From: Bacteroides faecis MAJ27
GTDB lineage: Bacteria > Bacteroidota > Bacteroidia > Bacteroidales > Bacteroidaceae
Direction of reading: 5' to 3'
Length of the DNA stretch: 64,000 nucleotides
Assembly (NCBI RefSeq): GCF_900106755.1
Contig: NZ_FNNN01000023.1
Span: forward strand, 1-64,000
Shown here: one piece after another, positions 8,162 through 16,538 of the stretch
Layout: every line of letters starts with the position of its first letter
How positions within the stretch are numbered: position 1 is the first letter of the stretch
Translations under genes and position numbers: made by a program
Notes under the pieces: generated by a model
What the model was told of the DNA's origin: nothing
Database searches by the model: none
Seen by the model: only the letters and a program-made list of their open reading frames with translations

Positions 8162-9706
8162 TCAACAGTTTCTAGTTAATTCTCGTATATTTTCAAAATT
8201 TACTATTCCAACTCTGCCTAAATCCAGAGTGTATTTACTTTCTGGATATCCATTTGATTGCAAGGCAGGAATCACTACGTTCAGAAGTTCTAATTCCAAA
8301 TTATATAGCTTTGTGTTTGGTTGCAGATTTCCCTTTCTATCAATCAGGTTATTCAGATTCGCTATTGCCTTCCAGCGCAGATGTTGCATATCTCGCTTTT
8401 TCCAATAGCTGTCACTGGTATATTCTGGTAAGCTACTCTGGTAAAGATACTGTGCATAATGCGTTTCTATTTCCATATTTAATTTAGCACTGCTCATACT
8501 ATCATAAGTTTCTCTGTATGATTGATATGCATGAAGCATTTCATGGAAGAAATCACCACTTGTGGAAGCTGTGGTTAATCTTATTCCGCTTCCGTTTAAA
8601 TCGAAACTAGAGTTTTTATCTTTGGTAAATTGAATCGCTAAAGTTTTTCCTTTTAGTGATTCTTTTAATCCATTGTATAGGGCTTTTCCCATACAGCTTT
8701 TTGTAATCTTTTCCAGCTTTTCTTCGATCACTTTCCAGTTTTCTTTTGTCATACTTGAATTGCGGAATATCTCTTTGGCTTTAGGAGCTATTGGTTGTGG
8801 TTGATAACCTCCTCCACCACCTCCACTCGTATTTTCATTAGGATCCCATTGCCCGCCAATATTACTATCTTCTTCATAAGTAGGTGTTTCGATGCATACT
8901 TGTACTTTTTCCCATGTTCCCACCTTGCGACATTCAGAACCGAAGCTGAGACCGTATTCTGGATCTTGATAGGTAAATCCATTACATTCATTATGTTCCA
9001 TATAGACCGATTCAGTGTGGCATACTGGTTTTAATACCATACCACGTGTATCTATGGTATCCTGCATTCTTGAACCTTCTTCTGTCCCCTGGCTGATTGT
9101 AGCTACAATCTTTCCATCTTCGTATTGCCAGCCGTTGACCAAACTACCTTCCGGTTCATAGAAGTAAACACTACCGCTAAGGTCAGGAGCTCGGTACAAG
9201 TAACTATTATCTTCAAAGTGTTTAGCTTTCATAAGATAGTCATAAGTGCCTACGATGTGCATCACAAAATTGATTATTTCTCCTGATTCCAAATTCTTGA
9301 TGATCACCATTCGGGAGATGTTGCGTATCTTTCCCCTTTCTGTTTCCTTATATTTTTCCATGGTTTCACTATCCATCAAGACTGCGCCTCCTCTTGTCAA
9401 TAGAGGGACTTCCACTACCTCAAACTTTCCTTTTCGATTCTCGTAGCCTTTCTTCCAATGCAACTTAGTCATTAATTCGAAATGGGTAACAACAGAGCGG
9501 GTAGTAACTACAGGTGTCTGATGAGCTTCGTACCAACTCCGTGCTACATCTATACTCAGCTCACGGTTTTTACCTTTAATAATTTTTCCTGTCGTTTCCT
9601 GTGAGTCCAGATCTGTTTCGTCCTGTAAGCAGGAATACAGAATCAGACCAAAGATAAGTAGTACGACAAGGTAACAAACAGATCGTTTGATTCTTTTTGT
9701 TTTCAT
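8162..9706 (-). CDS. array lipoprotein B with C-terminal HEMLH putative zinc peptidase domain
   Basis: A 514-residue lipoprotein (LYSC, Cys26, then LQDETD). Residues 1 to about 210 are nearly identical to copies A and C, and identity with C continues to the Gly-rich linker (295-300). The C-terminal domain holds HEMLH at 388-392 and MEIETH at 411-416. Glu414 lies 22 residues after His392, as in a HExxH...E gluzincin site. The domain is clearly different in sequence from that of copy A outside these motifs. The small secreted gene begins two bases downstream. The product is probably anchored on the outer face of the outer membrane. The substrate is unknown and neither the N-terminal nor the peptidase-like domain matches a family I can name. 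Confidence 0.75.
   Translation of the reverse strand: MKTKRIKRSVCYLVVLLIFGLILYSCLQDETDLDSQETTGKIIKGKNRELSIDVARSWYEAHQTPVVTTRSVVTHFELMTKLHWKKGYENRKGKFEVVEVPLLTRGGAVLMDSETMEKYKETERGKIRNISRMVIIKNLESGEIINFVMHIVGTYDYLMKAKHFEDNSYLYRAPDLSGSVYFYEPEGSLVNGWQYEDGKIVATISQGTEEGSRMQDTIDTRGMVLKPVCHTESVYMEHNECNGFTYQDPEYGLSFGSECRKVGTWEKVQVCIETPTYEEDSNIGGQWDPNENTSGGGGGGYQPQPIAPKAKEIFRNSSMTKENWKVIEEKLEKITKSCMGKALYNGLKESLKGKTLAIQFTKDKNSSFDLNGSGIRLTTASTSGDFFHEMLHAYQSYRETYDSMSSAKLNMEIETHYAQYLYQSSLPEYTSDSYWKKRDMQHLRWKAIANLNNLIDRKGNLQPNTKLYNLELELLNVVIPALQSNGYPESKYTLDLGRVGIVNFENIRELTRNC
9075..9706. repeat. direct repeat, copy 2 of 3
   Basis: Matches 5595-6226 and 11304-11935 without gaps. With copy 3 the match is longer, running from about 8770 to 9837 against about 10999 to 12066 at a constant offset of 2229, and includes a piece of the ligase gene. 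Confidence 0.85.
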
Positions 9707-9728
9707 GTTCTTAGATTTTAGTGAATAC

Positions 9729-9837
9729 TTATTTTAGCTGATTTTCAAAAATCCTCCGTAATTCTCTATGCGCCTCATAGGTTTCAAAACCGTATACTTT
9801 TACTTTTTTGATAAGGTGCCTCATTGGCGCAGTTTCT
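9729..9837 (-). pseudogene. remnant of the 3' end of the O-antigen-ligase-like gene
   Basis: Read on the minus strand this encodes KVKVYGFETYE, then HRELRRIFE and a stop, matching the last ~25 residues of the 11958-13679 product. The stop at 9729 corresponds exactly to the stop at 11958 (offset 2229). Upstream of KVKV the frame is lost. It has no start and is debris from a tandem duplication whose unit included the end of the ligase gene. Confidence 0.85.
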
Positions 9838-9838
9838 T

Positions 9839-10381
9839 TTATTTCACTTCATGCCTCCAGCCTAAAAATATGTAATTATATTTGGCGCCTTCCTTTGTAG
9901 GTGTAAACCAGATATTTTTTTTCAATTCTGCCTCTATATTGTGATATACAGAAACAGGAATTGTTGCATAAGGACCAAAAGATACAAATTGATATTCTAC
10001 TTCTGCAATTTTACCATCATCTGGATTGATATATAAAATAATCGTCAACGCTTTACCTTTGACCCTCTGTTTCTCTATACTTGAGAAAGCATTATTAATG
10101 ATGGAAAAACATTTAGGTTTAGTCCATGTTTCTCTTTTAATATGCTCTTCATTTTCTTCGGCTATAGTTATCGTTTTACCTGTGCTCTTATTGATTTGAT
10201 CTGCATAAGTAAACTTATTTTCCTTGTTGTAAAGTCTTACAAATTTGGCTTTATCAATTACATCACATTGATAAGTGTAACCTTCTTCATGAAATGTTTT
10301 AGTCTTGTCATAATTTGAAACTTGAGCAGAGATTTCTATTATTATAGACACAAGCCCAATAAATATAATCATCCTTTTCAT
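9839..10381 (-). CDS. small secreted protein, array family (copy linked to lipoprotein C)
   Basis: A 180-residue protein with a signal peptide ending EISAQ, then SNYDKTKTFHEEGYTYQCDV and the family block NPDDGKIAEV followed by YATIPVSVYHNIE. It starts one base after the stop of the lipoprotein C reading frame, mirroring the spacing in unit B. It remains an intact gene although the lipoprotein upstream is frameshifted. Keeping an intact small gene beside a broken peptidase gene is what an immunity gene could look like, but a sequencing error in C would explain it equally well. Confidence 0.7.
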   Translation of the reverse strand: MKRMIIFIGLVSIIIEISAQVSNYDKTKTFHEEGYTYQCDVIDKAKFVRLYNKENKFTYADQINKSTGKTITIAEENEEHIKRETWTKPKCFSIINNAFSSIEKQRVKGKALTIILYINPDDGKIAEVEYQFVSFGPYATIPVSVYHNIEAELKKNIWFTPTKEGAKYNYIFLGWRHEVK

Positions 10382-10382
10382 A

Positions 10383-10850
10383 CTAGCAATTTTTAGTAAT
10401 TTCTCTTAGATTTGCAAAATTAGATTGAATATCCCGATTGCTGTCATATTTATAATCTTTGTATTCAATAGTTCTTTTAAAAGCCTCAACAATGTTAAAT
10501 TCAACGAATGAATTAACAAGCTCTTGGTCCATTCCTTCATGCAAATAACCTTTGTCATCTAGATAATCATTCAGGGTCATTACTGCAAGATGACGCCTGC
10601 TTTTTTTCACTTCAACAGCTTGCCTCCACTCACAGACATCATATTCCAAAGAGCCCTTTAAATAAAGGTATTGTGCATAATGTGCTTCTATGTCAAGATT
10701 CATTCTCGCATTAACAAATGATGTATAATTCTTTTCATTTTGGTATTGATAGGCATGTAGCATTTCATGAAATAGTTCATTGCTATCCATATTCTTGTTT
10801 AATTTGAGCGTTCGAGTACTGGGGTCATATATTGCTTCCTTTTCTTCCAA
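10383..10850 (-). pseudogene. array lipoprotein C, 3' part (HEMLH domain) after a frameshift
   Basis: This open frame has no start of its own (it would begin at a TTG that encodes Leu in the paralogues). It supplies the missing C-terminal domain of lipoprotein C: FHEMLHAYQ, then NLDIEAHYAQY, with the same HExxH...E spacing as copies A and B. The frame joins the 5' part if one T is added to the coding-strand TTTT run at 10865-10868, giving NGNFYILPILEEKE in good register with the paralogues. It ends one base before the small gene at 10381. Confidence 0.75.
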
Positions 10851-11935
10851 AATCGGAAGGATATAAAATTTCCATTTAGTGCAGTACTGTTGTATAATTT
10901 TTTATACAAATTTCCTCCCATACAATCATCAGTCAATTTATCTAACATATCCTCTAATTTCTTCCATTCTTCGTCAGACATATTATGATTTGTGAATAAT
11001 TTCTTAGCTTTGGGGGCTATTGATTGTGGTTGATAACCTCCTCCACCACCTCCACCTGTGTTTTCATTGGGATCCCATTGTCCGCCAGTATTACCATCTT
11101 CTTCATAAGTGGGTACTTCGATACATACTTCCACTGTTTCCCATGTTCCCACCTTGCGGCATTCAGCACCGAAACTAAGACCGTATTCCGGATCCTGATA
11201 GGTAAATCCATTGCATTCATTATGTTCCACATAGACCGATTCTGTGTGGCATACTGGTTTTAATACTATACCACGTGTATCTATTGTATCTTGCATGCTT
11301 GAACCTTCTTCTGTCCCCTGGCTTATTGTAGCTACAATTTTTCCATCTTCGTATTGCCAACCATTAACCAGGGCACCTTCCGGTTCATAGAAGTAAACAC
11401 TGCCGCTTAGATCGGGAGCCCGGTACAGGTAACTATTGTCTTCAAAATGTTTTGCTTTCATAAGATAGTCATAAGTACCTACGATGTGCATCACAAAATT
11501 GATGATTTCCCCTGTTTCCAGATTCTTGATGATCACCATTCGAGAGATGTTTCGTATCTTTCCGCGCTCTTTTTCCTTATATTTTTCCATAGTTTCACGA
11601 TCCATTAAAACTGCACCTCCTCTTGTCAATAGAGGGACTTCCACTACTTCAAACTTTCCTTTTCGATTTTCGTAGCCTTTCTTCCAATGCAGCTTAGTCA
11701 TTAACTCGAAATGGGTAACAACAGAGCGGGTAGTAACTACAGGTGTCTGACGAGCCTCGTACCAACTCCGTGCTACATCTATACTCAGCTCACGGTTTTT
11801 ACCTTTAATAACTTTCCCTGTCGTTTCCTGTGAGTCCAGATCTGTTTCGTCCTGTAAGCAGGAATACAGCATCAGACCAAAGGCAAGAAGTCCGACAAGG
11901 TAACAAACAGGTCGTTTGATTCTTTTTGTTTTCAT
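10799..11935 (-). pseudogene. array lipoprotein C, 5' part, truncated by a frameshift
   Basis: The ATG at 11935 gives the same MKTKRIKR lipoprotein signal (Cys26) as copies A and B. The protein follows copy B closely through the CHTESVY region and Gly-rich linker, then leaves the family frame after NGNFI and stops 19 residues later. As read, the product would be a surface lipoprotein without the HEMLH domain. It starts 22 bases after the ligase-like gene, so the two are probably one message. The break may be real decay or a homopolymer error, since a similar single-T loss breaks the gene at 38562-40396. Confidence 0.75.
11304..11935. repeat. direct repeat, copy 3 of 3
   Basis: Gap-free match to 5595-6226 and 9075-9706. 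This copy sits next to the intact ligase-like gene and may be the ancestral position, because copy 2 carries the leftover ligase end. Confidence 0.85.
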
Positions 11936-11957
11936 GTTCTTAGATTCTAGTGAATAA

Positions 11958-13679
11958 TTATTGTAGCTGATCTTCGAAAATTCTTCGTAATTCTCTATGC
12001 ATTTCATAGGTTTCAAAACCGTATACTTTTACTTTTTCAGTAAGCACTTCATTGGCAAGTCGGTTTGCTTCAGAGATACGCTTTTGCTGATAGTACATGA
12101 GAGCTAACTTGTATCGTGCTTTCTGTCGGGAGGGTACCATAAAGTGAGCTGCCCAATAAGCTGTTTCAGCCTCTTTTATTTTGTCTGTACGTTGTAGAGC
12201 GTCGCCTTTAAGAATATAGGTATGTGTGCTTGGATATAATTGTTCCCAATAAGTGATCTTATCCAGTAAGATGCTGTCTCTCTGTGATTTGTAAAGAGTA
12301 TGACAATAGTATGGCCAAAATATTGTTTCATTCTTCATTGCTGTTTCCAGCTGTGAAAGGCTCGTTATAATTTCTTCCGGTGATTGGCTGGAAGTACGAT
12401 GGGATATTTGATATAATTCCCGGTGGCATTGAAATATTTTTATCAGTAAAGCTTCCTGTCCTGCTATGGCAAGGAAAATGACTGCTTTCAGAAATATATA
12501 TTTGTGAGGAAGTTGTTTAATTACACATTCTCTTTGTCTGTTGGACATTTCTGCTAGTGCTATAGTCATAACAGCCAGAATCGGGAAAGTCTGATCGGGA
12601 TAAGAAAATAATCCCCAGACAAGTCCGGCTATGTATATCGCCTGGGCGGATAAAGATTGTATCTCGCTTTTCTTATACGAGAAAATGCAATATAATATTC
12701 CAATATAAAGTAGCAATCCTGCAATTCCATATTCTACTGTCCAGCGTAAAGGTTCGTTGTAGACATAGTGGTTATTATCTGCTAACTGTTTTTCATATAT
12801 GCTTCCTTCTTTTTTCAGATATTCACTTTGAAAATGCATATAGTTGGCAGTAAAGCCATGAGGACCAAAGCCGGTAAAAGGCTTCTCTTTTATCATTTGT
12901 GCGGTAACTTTCCAGATCAGTATTCTTCCATCAGCTGAGGCCGGTTTGAACTGATATAGCAAGTACGAAAGTAGCGCAATTGTAATCAAGGTTGATATAC
13001 CCCATCGAAAAGAGATTGAAAAGCGACTATAAATGGAATAGCTGATGATAGCTAATACTGCTATCCAGGCGGAACGACAGTGAGTAAGCCACAATATGGG
13101 CAGAGCTATAATACACGTAAGAAAACTCACTAAATAAGTATATCTATGGATTGCATCTGACTTGAAATGCGATAATACCATTATCGGAGCACTCAGTAAC
13201 AAGCATAATATTCCGGCATAAATTGTAGGGTTGCCATAAGGACCTGTTATATCAAAATGAGGATGATGGGAGGGAAGTATATGCAGTATCTGCATATAAC
13301 CGATAATTGACAGGACTAAGGTAGTTATGAGGATGATAGTATATAAGAGAGTGCCATTTAATCCTCCTGTCTGACGTATGCTCCAATATAGTATGATCAG
13401 AGCAAAACGGGCTAACCCGAAAAGGTTAGAGGTAGGAGGATAAAAGTATATGTTCCCCACCGCTATTAAAATAACTAATAAGTCTATAATAGTTAGTCGG
13501 TGAATGAATTGTTTAGTGGGATAGAAAGCTGCAATACCTATTACTGTCGCTAGGAATGTACAGGTAAACAAGAATGATTGATGAGGAACATCAGGTATTT
13601 CTTTTATCGGATTGAATAATAAGCCTAATAAAAGGAATCCGATAAGTAAGGATACTATATTTTTTCTGGTTATTGCCAT
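11958..13679 (-). CDS. O-antigen ligase-like (Wzy_C/WaaL superfamily) membrane protein with C-terminal TPR region
   Basis: A 573-residue protein with about ten or more hydrophobic segments up to residue ~410. The long periplasmic loop carries the features of the Wzy/WaaL/PglL superfamily: WKVTAQMIKEKPFTGFGPHGF and later NNHYVYNEPLRWTVEYG. An HCRSAW segment precedes it. The last ~160 residues are soluble and helical with TPR-like pairs (WAAHFMVPSRQKARYKLALMYY). Members move or polymerise lipid-linked glycans onto lipid A, polymers or proteins. No LPS, capsule or glycosyltransferase genes are nearby, so its acceptor may be one of the array lipoproteins; that is inference. It begins after the GH16 terminator and leads into lipoprotein C after 22 bases. 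Confidence 0.8.
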   Translation of the reverse strand: MAITRKNIVSLLIGFLLLGLLFNPIKEIPDVPHQSFLFTCTFLATVIGIAAFYPTKQFIHRLTIIDLLVILIAVGNIYFYPPTSNLFGLARFALIILYWSIRQTGGLNGTLLYTIILITTLVLSIIGYMQILHILPSHHPHFDITGPYGNPTIYAGILCLLLSAPIMVLSHFKSDAIHRYTYLVSFLTCIIALPILWLTHCRSAWIAVLAIISYSIYSRFSISFRWGISTLITIALLSYLLYQFKPASADGRILIWKVTAQMIKEKPFTGFGPHGFTANYMHFQSEYLKKEGSIYEKQLADNNHYVYNEPLRWTVEYGIAGLLLYIGILYCIFSYKKSEIQSLSAQAIYIAGLVWGLFSYPDQTFPILAVMTIALAEMSNRQRECVIKQLPHKYIFLKAVIFLAIAGQEALLIKIFQCHRELYQISHRTSSQSPEEIITSLSQLETAMKNETIFWPYYCHTLYKSQRDSILLDKITYWEQLYPSTHTYILKGDALQRTDKIKEAETAYWAAHFMVPSRQKARYKLALMYYQQKRISEANRLANEVLTEKVKVYGFETYEMHRELRRIFEDQLQ

Positions 13680-13752
13680 CTTTGTTTTTAGGCTTGATTT
13701 TCATTATAGTATATCAAATACTTCCTAATAATGGAATTGGTGTCAATAAAGC

Positions 13753-13785
13753 GAAAAGAGGAGATTATATAAACCTCCTCTTTTC
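13753..13785. terminator. terminator after the GH16 gene
   Basis: GAAAAGAGGAG at 13753-13763 pairs perfectly with CTCCTCTTTTC at 13775-13785. It is 40 bases beyond the GH16 stop on the minus strand and separates the PUL from the accessory array. Confidence 0.75.
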
Positions 13786-13824
13786 TTTAGAAGTTCCTAA
13801 AAACCTTGGCTCTTACCTTAAAAC

Positions 13825-14946
13825 CTATTTATCTAACTTGGTTATTTTCACCCAGTCAATTTCCATGATGGCAGGTAAGTTGGCATCATCGATAGGGCCT
13901 GCCCATGAGCCCTCTCTGTCTCCTCCCAATCCCATGTTCAGGATGAGGTAGAATGAAGAGTCTTTCGTAAACGGCCATTGCTTCATTTCCGCTTCATTCT
14001 CCAGTTTCAGGTTCGAATAAGAGAAAGTTTCCTGACCATTGACGAAGAAAGTCAGCTTGTCTTCGCTCCATTCTAAAGCGTAGATGTTCCAGTCTTGATA
14101 ATTGCAAGTTACTTGTGCGGTGTTGGACGGATCTTTGATGTTCAAATCATACGTGTAGTGAGTATGTATCGTATGATGGATTACGGATTCTTGTTTTACA
14201 TGTTCCATGATATCGATTTCTCCGCAATTCGGCCATCCGTCATAGATATACTTCTTCGGCATCATCCAGATAGCAGGGAATGCGCCGTTGGGGTAACTGG
14301 TGATTTTTGCTTTTACTTCCACCCGTCCGAAGGTGAAGTCAAACTTGCCTTGTGTCTCGATACCTCCGGCTTTGTATTCGTCGCCAATTTTTTCAGCTTT
14401 GAGTATCAGTCTGCCGTCTTTTACGTAAGCCTGGTCATAGCTTTCGGACATTTCGTCGTTCCAGTCGGAACCTGCTTTCTGGCAGAGTACCCATTTGGTC
14501 GGGTCCGGATTGCCGTCCACATCGAACTCGTCCATGAAGAGAACGTCCTTCATGGTGTCGTCAAACTTGGTCAGTACAATAGTATAGGTCGTTGTCTGAT
14601 TGTCTTCGGTGGTGACGGTCACTGTCTGCTCTTTTTTCCAGTTGTGTACAAATGTTGCCGGGTCCGGTGAGATGGTGGCTCCGTCGCTCATTAGCGTATA
14701 GTCTACGCCGGTGATGGTATTGGCATCCTCGATCGTACCGATTTCCACTCTGTGGGTTGTCTGGTCTATCTTCCCATGATAATAGGAAGTCGTATTCGCT
14801 GACACATTATTTATTGCTACGGCAAAAGCGGTGAGCGGATATTTTTTTTCCGGAGTGATGTAATTGGTCTCATCATCCGAACAGGCAGCAGTGGAAAATC
14901 CGATGATTGCCATGTTCAGTATAAGTAATATTTTTCTTTTCATCAT
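13825..14946 (-). CDS. GH16 family endo-glycanase lipoprotein
   Basis: A 373-residue lipoprotein (TAAC, Cys22, then SDDE, an acidic surface-export tail). Residues about 35-127 form a beta-rich N-terminal module; the GH16 jelly roll starts near 134. The catalytic EIDIME is at 243-248 (nucleophile Glu243, Asp245, acid/base Glu248). GH16 enzymes cut internal beta-1,3 or beta-1,4 bonds in beta-glucans, galactans or poly-LacNAc. From memory the B. thetaiotaomicron protein in this position (BT2824) was reported as an endo-acting mucin O-glycanase; if this is its orthologue, poly-LacNAc in O-glycans is the likely target. As last gene of the PUL it would make oligosaccharides at the surface for the SusC/D pairs. 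Confidence 0.9.
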   Translation of the reverse strand: MMKRKILLILNMAIIGFSTAACSDDETNYITPEKKYPLTAFAVAINNVSANTTSYYHGKIDQTTHRVEIGTIEDANTITGVDYTLMSDGATISPDPATFVHNWKKEQTVTVTTEDNQTTTYTIVLTKFDDTMKDVLFMDEFDVDGNPDPTKWVLCQKAGSDWNDEMSESYDQAYVKDGRLILKAEKIGDEYKAGGIETQGKFDFTFGRVEVKAKITSYPNGAFPAIWMMPKKYIYDGWPNCGEIDIMEHVKQESVIHHTIHTHYTYDLNIKDPSNTAQVTCNYQDWNIYALEWSEDKLTFFVNGQETFSYSNLKLENEAEMKQWPFTKDSSFYLILNMGLGGDREGSWAGPIDDANLPAIMEIDWVKITKLDK

Positions 14947-14986
14947 ACTCTTTTTCTTTTTATTGATTTTTGAGTTTGTTAGAAGC

Positions 14987-15016
14987 GATTGCCTGATTGG
15001 GGGAGTTCAGGCAATC
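14987..15016. terminator. hairpin between the BACON lipoprotein and GH16 genes
   Basis: GATTGCCTGA at 14987-14996 pairs perfectly with TCAGGCAATC at 15007-15016. There is no long T run on the minus-strand 3' side, so it may reduce GH16 expression or protect the upstream message rather than fully terminate. Confidence 0.5.
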
Positions 15017-15031
15017 ACTATCTTTAGAGAA

Positions 15032-16513
15032 TTAGTCTCCCCATACTAGTGGAGCGATGTATTCCCATTTAGTCAGTGTGGCACTGCCGCCGGAAATTGT
15101 CATCGAGAAATTACCACCATCTTTGGTATCCGAGAATGGTACTTTGTAAGTATCACTTGTACCGTTAGCGTCTATCACACCGTCGCTGGTTGCTTTTCCT
15201 ATGACTGTACCGTTGAGAATCCATTCCGAGTAAATCCATGATTGTGTTGGATCATTGGCATCTATAGCTTCGCGTATCTCGAATGATAATACGTTTGGCT
15301 TGCTGGTATCAACATCACGGCCGCTGTTCTCATTGTATACGTCACCGTTCCACGGTCTTGTACTTAATTGAGTCCGTTTGCTCAGAATATGGAAGCGAAG
15401 TTCTACGTCTCCTCCATCAAATGCTTTTCCGCTCCAAGAGAAGAAAGTAGTCAGACTGGCGTCGCCAAGCGGTTCCCAATAGAAGCTGTAATGACCCGGC
15501 ATTAAACCACCCGGTCCGTAGTAAGCACCACTGATGGATCTGTTTACTTCAGTAACCACAGGTCTTTGTGGATTCGCTTGTTTGATCTTGATTGTCTTCA
15601 TAAGCGGAGTAGCGCCTTCGGCAGCTTTGGTGCTCAGTACGATAATTCCAGTACGGACAGAAGAGCCTTCGTGTGCGTCTACGTTAATTACGATATCGGC
15701 AGAACCGTTGAATGAGGTCTTTTCAAAGTGATACCAGGTATCATCTGCTTCGTTTTCTTTGGATACTTCCCATTCTGCATTCGATTCTACGTGGATGGTG
15801 AGTTGCTGAGCCTGTTCATACATAGCAAACCACTTGCCGTTTTCCGGTGTATCCGGTGTCAGCAATACACCGTCTTGTATGCATTGTACTTCTCTGGCTA
15901 TTTTTCCGTGCCGGTCATAGATGGTTACAATACCGGTACGTTGTTCGCCTGTGTTCGGTGAAGCGGTGACAGTGATTTCTCCGTTCATTTCGCCCGATGC
16001 TCCGGATTGGATGGAGAGCCAAACATCACCGTCTGTTACTTTAGCAGTCCATTTCTGATTGCTGAGTACGCTGAATGTTTCGCTGTTTCCTTCCTGGTCG
16101 ATCATATCCACACCTTCTACATTCAGATAAGCAGTACCTTTCTGGGTCAGAACGAATCTTTTTCCGGTCCAGTAGTCACTTTTAATGTTGAGCGTGTCTA
16201 TACGGTCGTCCAATTCAGTGTTTTCTTTGCAGATAACAGTTACGGTGTAGGTTTCACCTGCCTCACCCGTACTGGGTGAGATGGTGTACCAATCATATTT
16301 TCCGAATACTTCCCACGGGTCAGTTGACTTGACCTGGAAGGAGACTGGTTCCGGATTTTTCGCTTCAACCAGATAGGAGTCTTCTACTCTATAGCGCAGG
16401 TCTACCCATTTCTCTGCTTCACTGTCATCGCAACTCTGCAATAAAGAGAATGCAGGTAGCAATGTGGCGAGAGAAATGCCTGTAATTATTGATTTTCTGA
16501 TATTTAATCTCAT
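15032..16513 (-). CDS. BACON-domain surface glycan-binding lipoprotein (SusE/F position)
   Basis: A 493-residue lipoprotein (LLQSC, Cys28, then DDSEAE). About three BACON-type Ig-like repeats fill residues ~45-310, each with the W(E/Y)V...P..G pattern and an ending such as RTGIVTIYD or RTGIIVLST. The C-terminal ~175 residues, from the PVVTEVNRS segment on, form a separate beta-rich domain that probably binds glycan. It has no catalytic signature. It follows the paralogous lipoprotein at 16539 by 25 bases. The role inferred from position is a surface glycan-binding protein that holds substrate for the SusC/D complexes. Confidence 0.8.
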   Translation of the reverse strand: MRLNIRKSIITGISLATLLPAFSLLQSCDDSEAEKWVDLRYRVEDSYLVEAKNPEPVSFQVKSTDPWEVFGKYDWYTISPSTGEAGETYTVTVICKENTELDDRIDTLNIKSDYWTGKRFVLTQKGTAYLNVEGVDMIDQEGNSETFSVLSNQKWTAKVTDGDVWLSIQSGASGEMNGEITVTASPNTGEQRTGIVTIYDRHGKIAREVQCIQDGVLLTPDTPENGKWFAMYEQAQQLTIHVESNAEWEVSKENEADDTWYHFEKTSFNGSADIVINVDAHEGSSVRTGIIVLSTKAAEGATPLMKTIKIKQANPQRPVVTEVNRSISGAYYGPGGLMPGHYSFYWEPLGDASLTTFFSWSGKAFDGGDVELRFHILSKRTQLSTRPWNGDVYNENSGRDVDTSKPNVLSFEIREAIDANDPTQSWIYSEWILNGTVIGKATSDGVIDANGTSDTYKVPFSDTKDGGNFSMTISGGSATLTKWEYIAPLVWGD

Positions 16514-16538
16514 ACTCTTGAATTTTAGGGTTCGGTTA

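Noticed and set aside
5595..11935. Direct repeats considered as insertion sequence copies
   Set aside because: They carry no transposase or terminal inverted repeats; they are coding duplicates of a lipoprotein gene.
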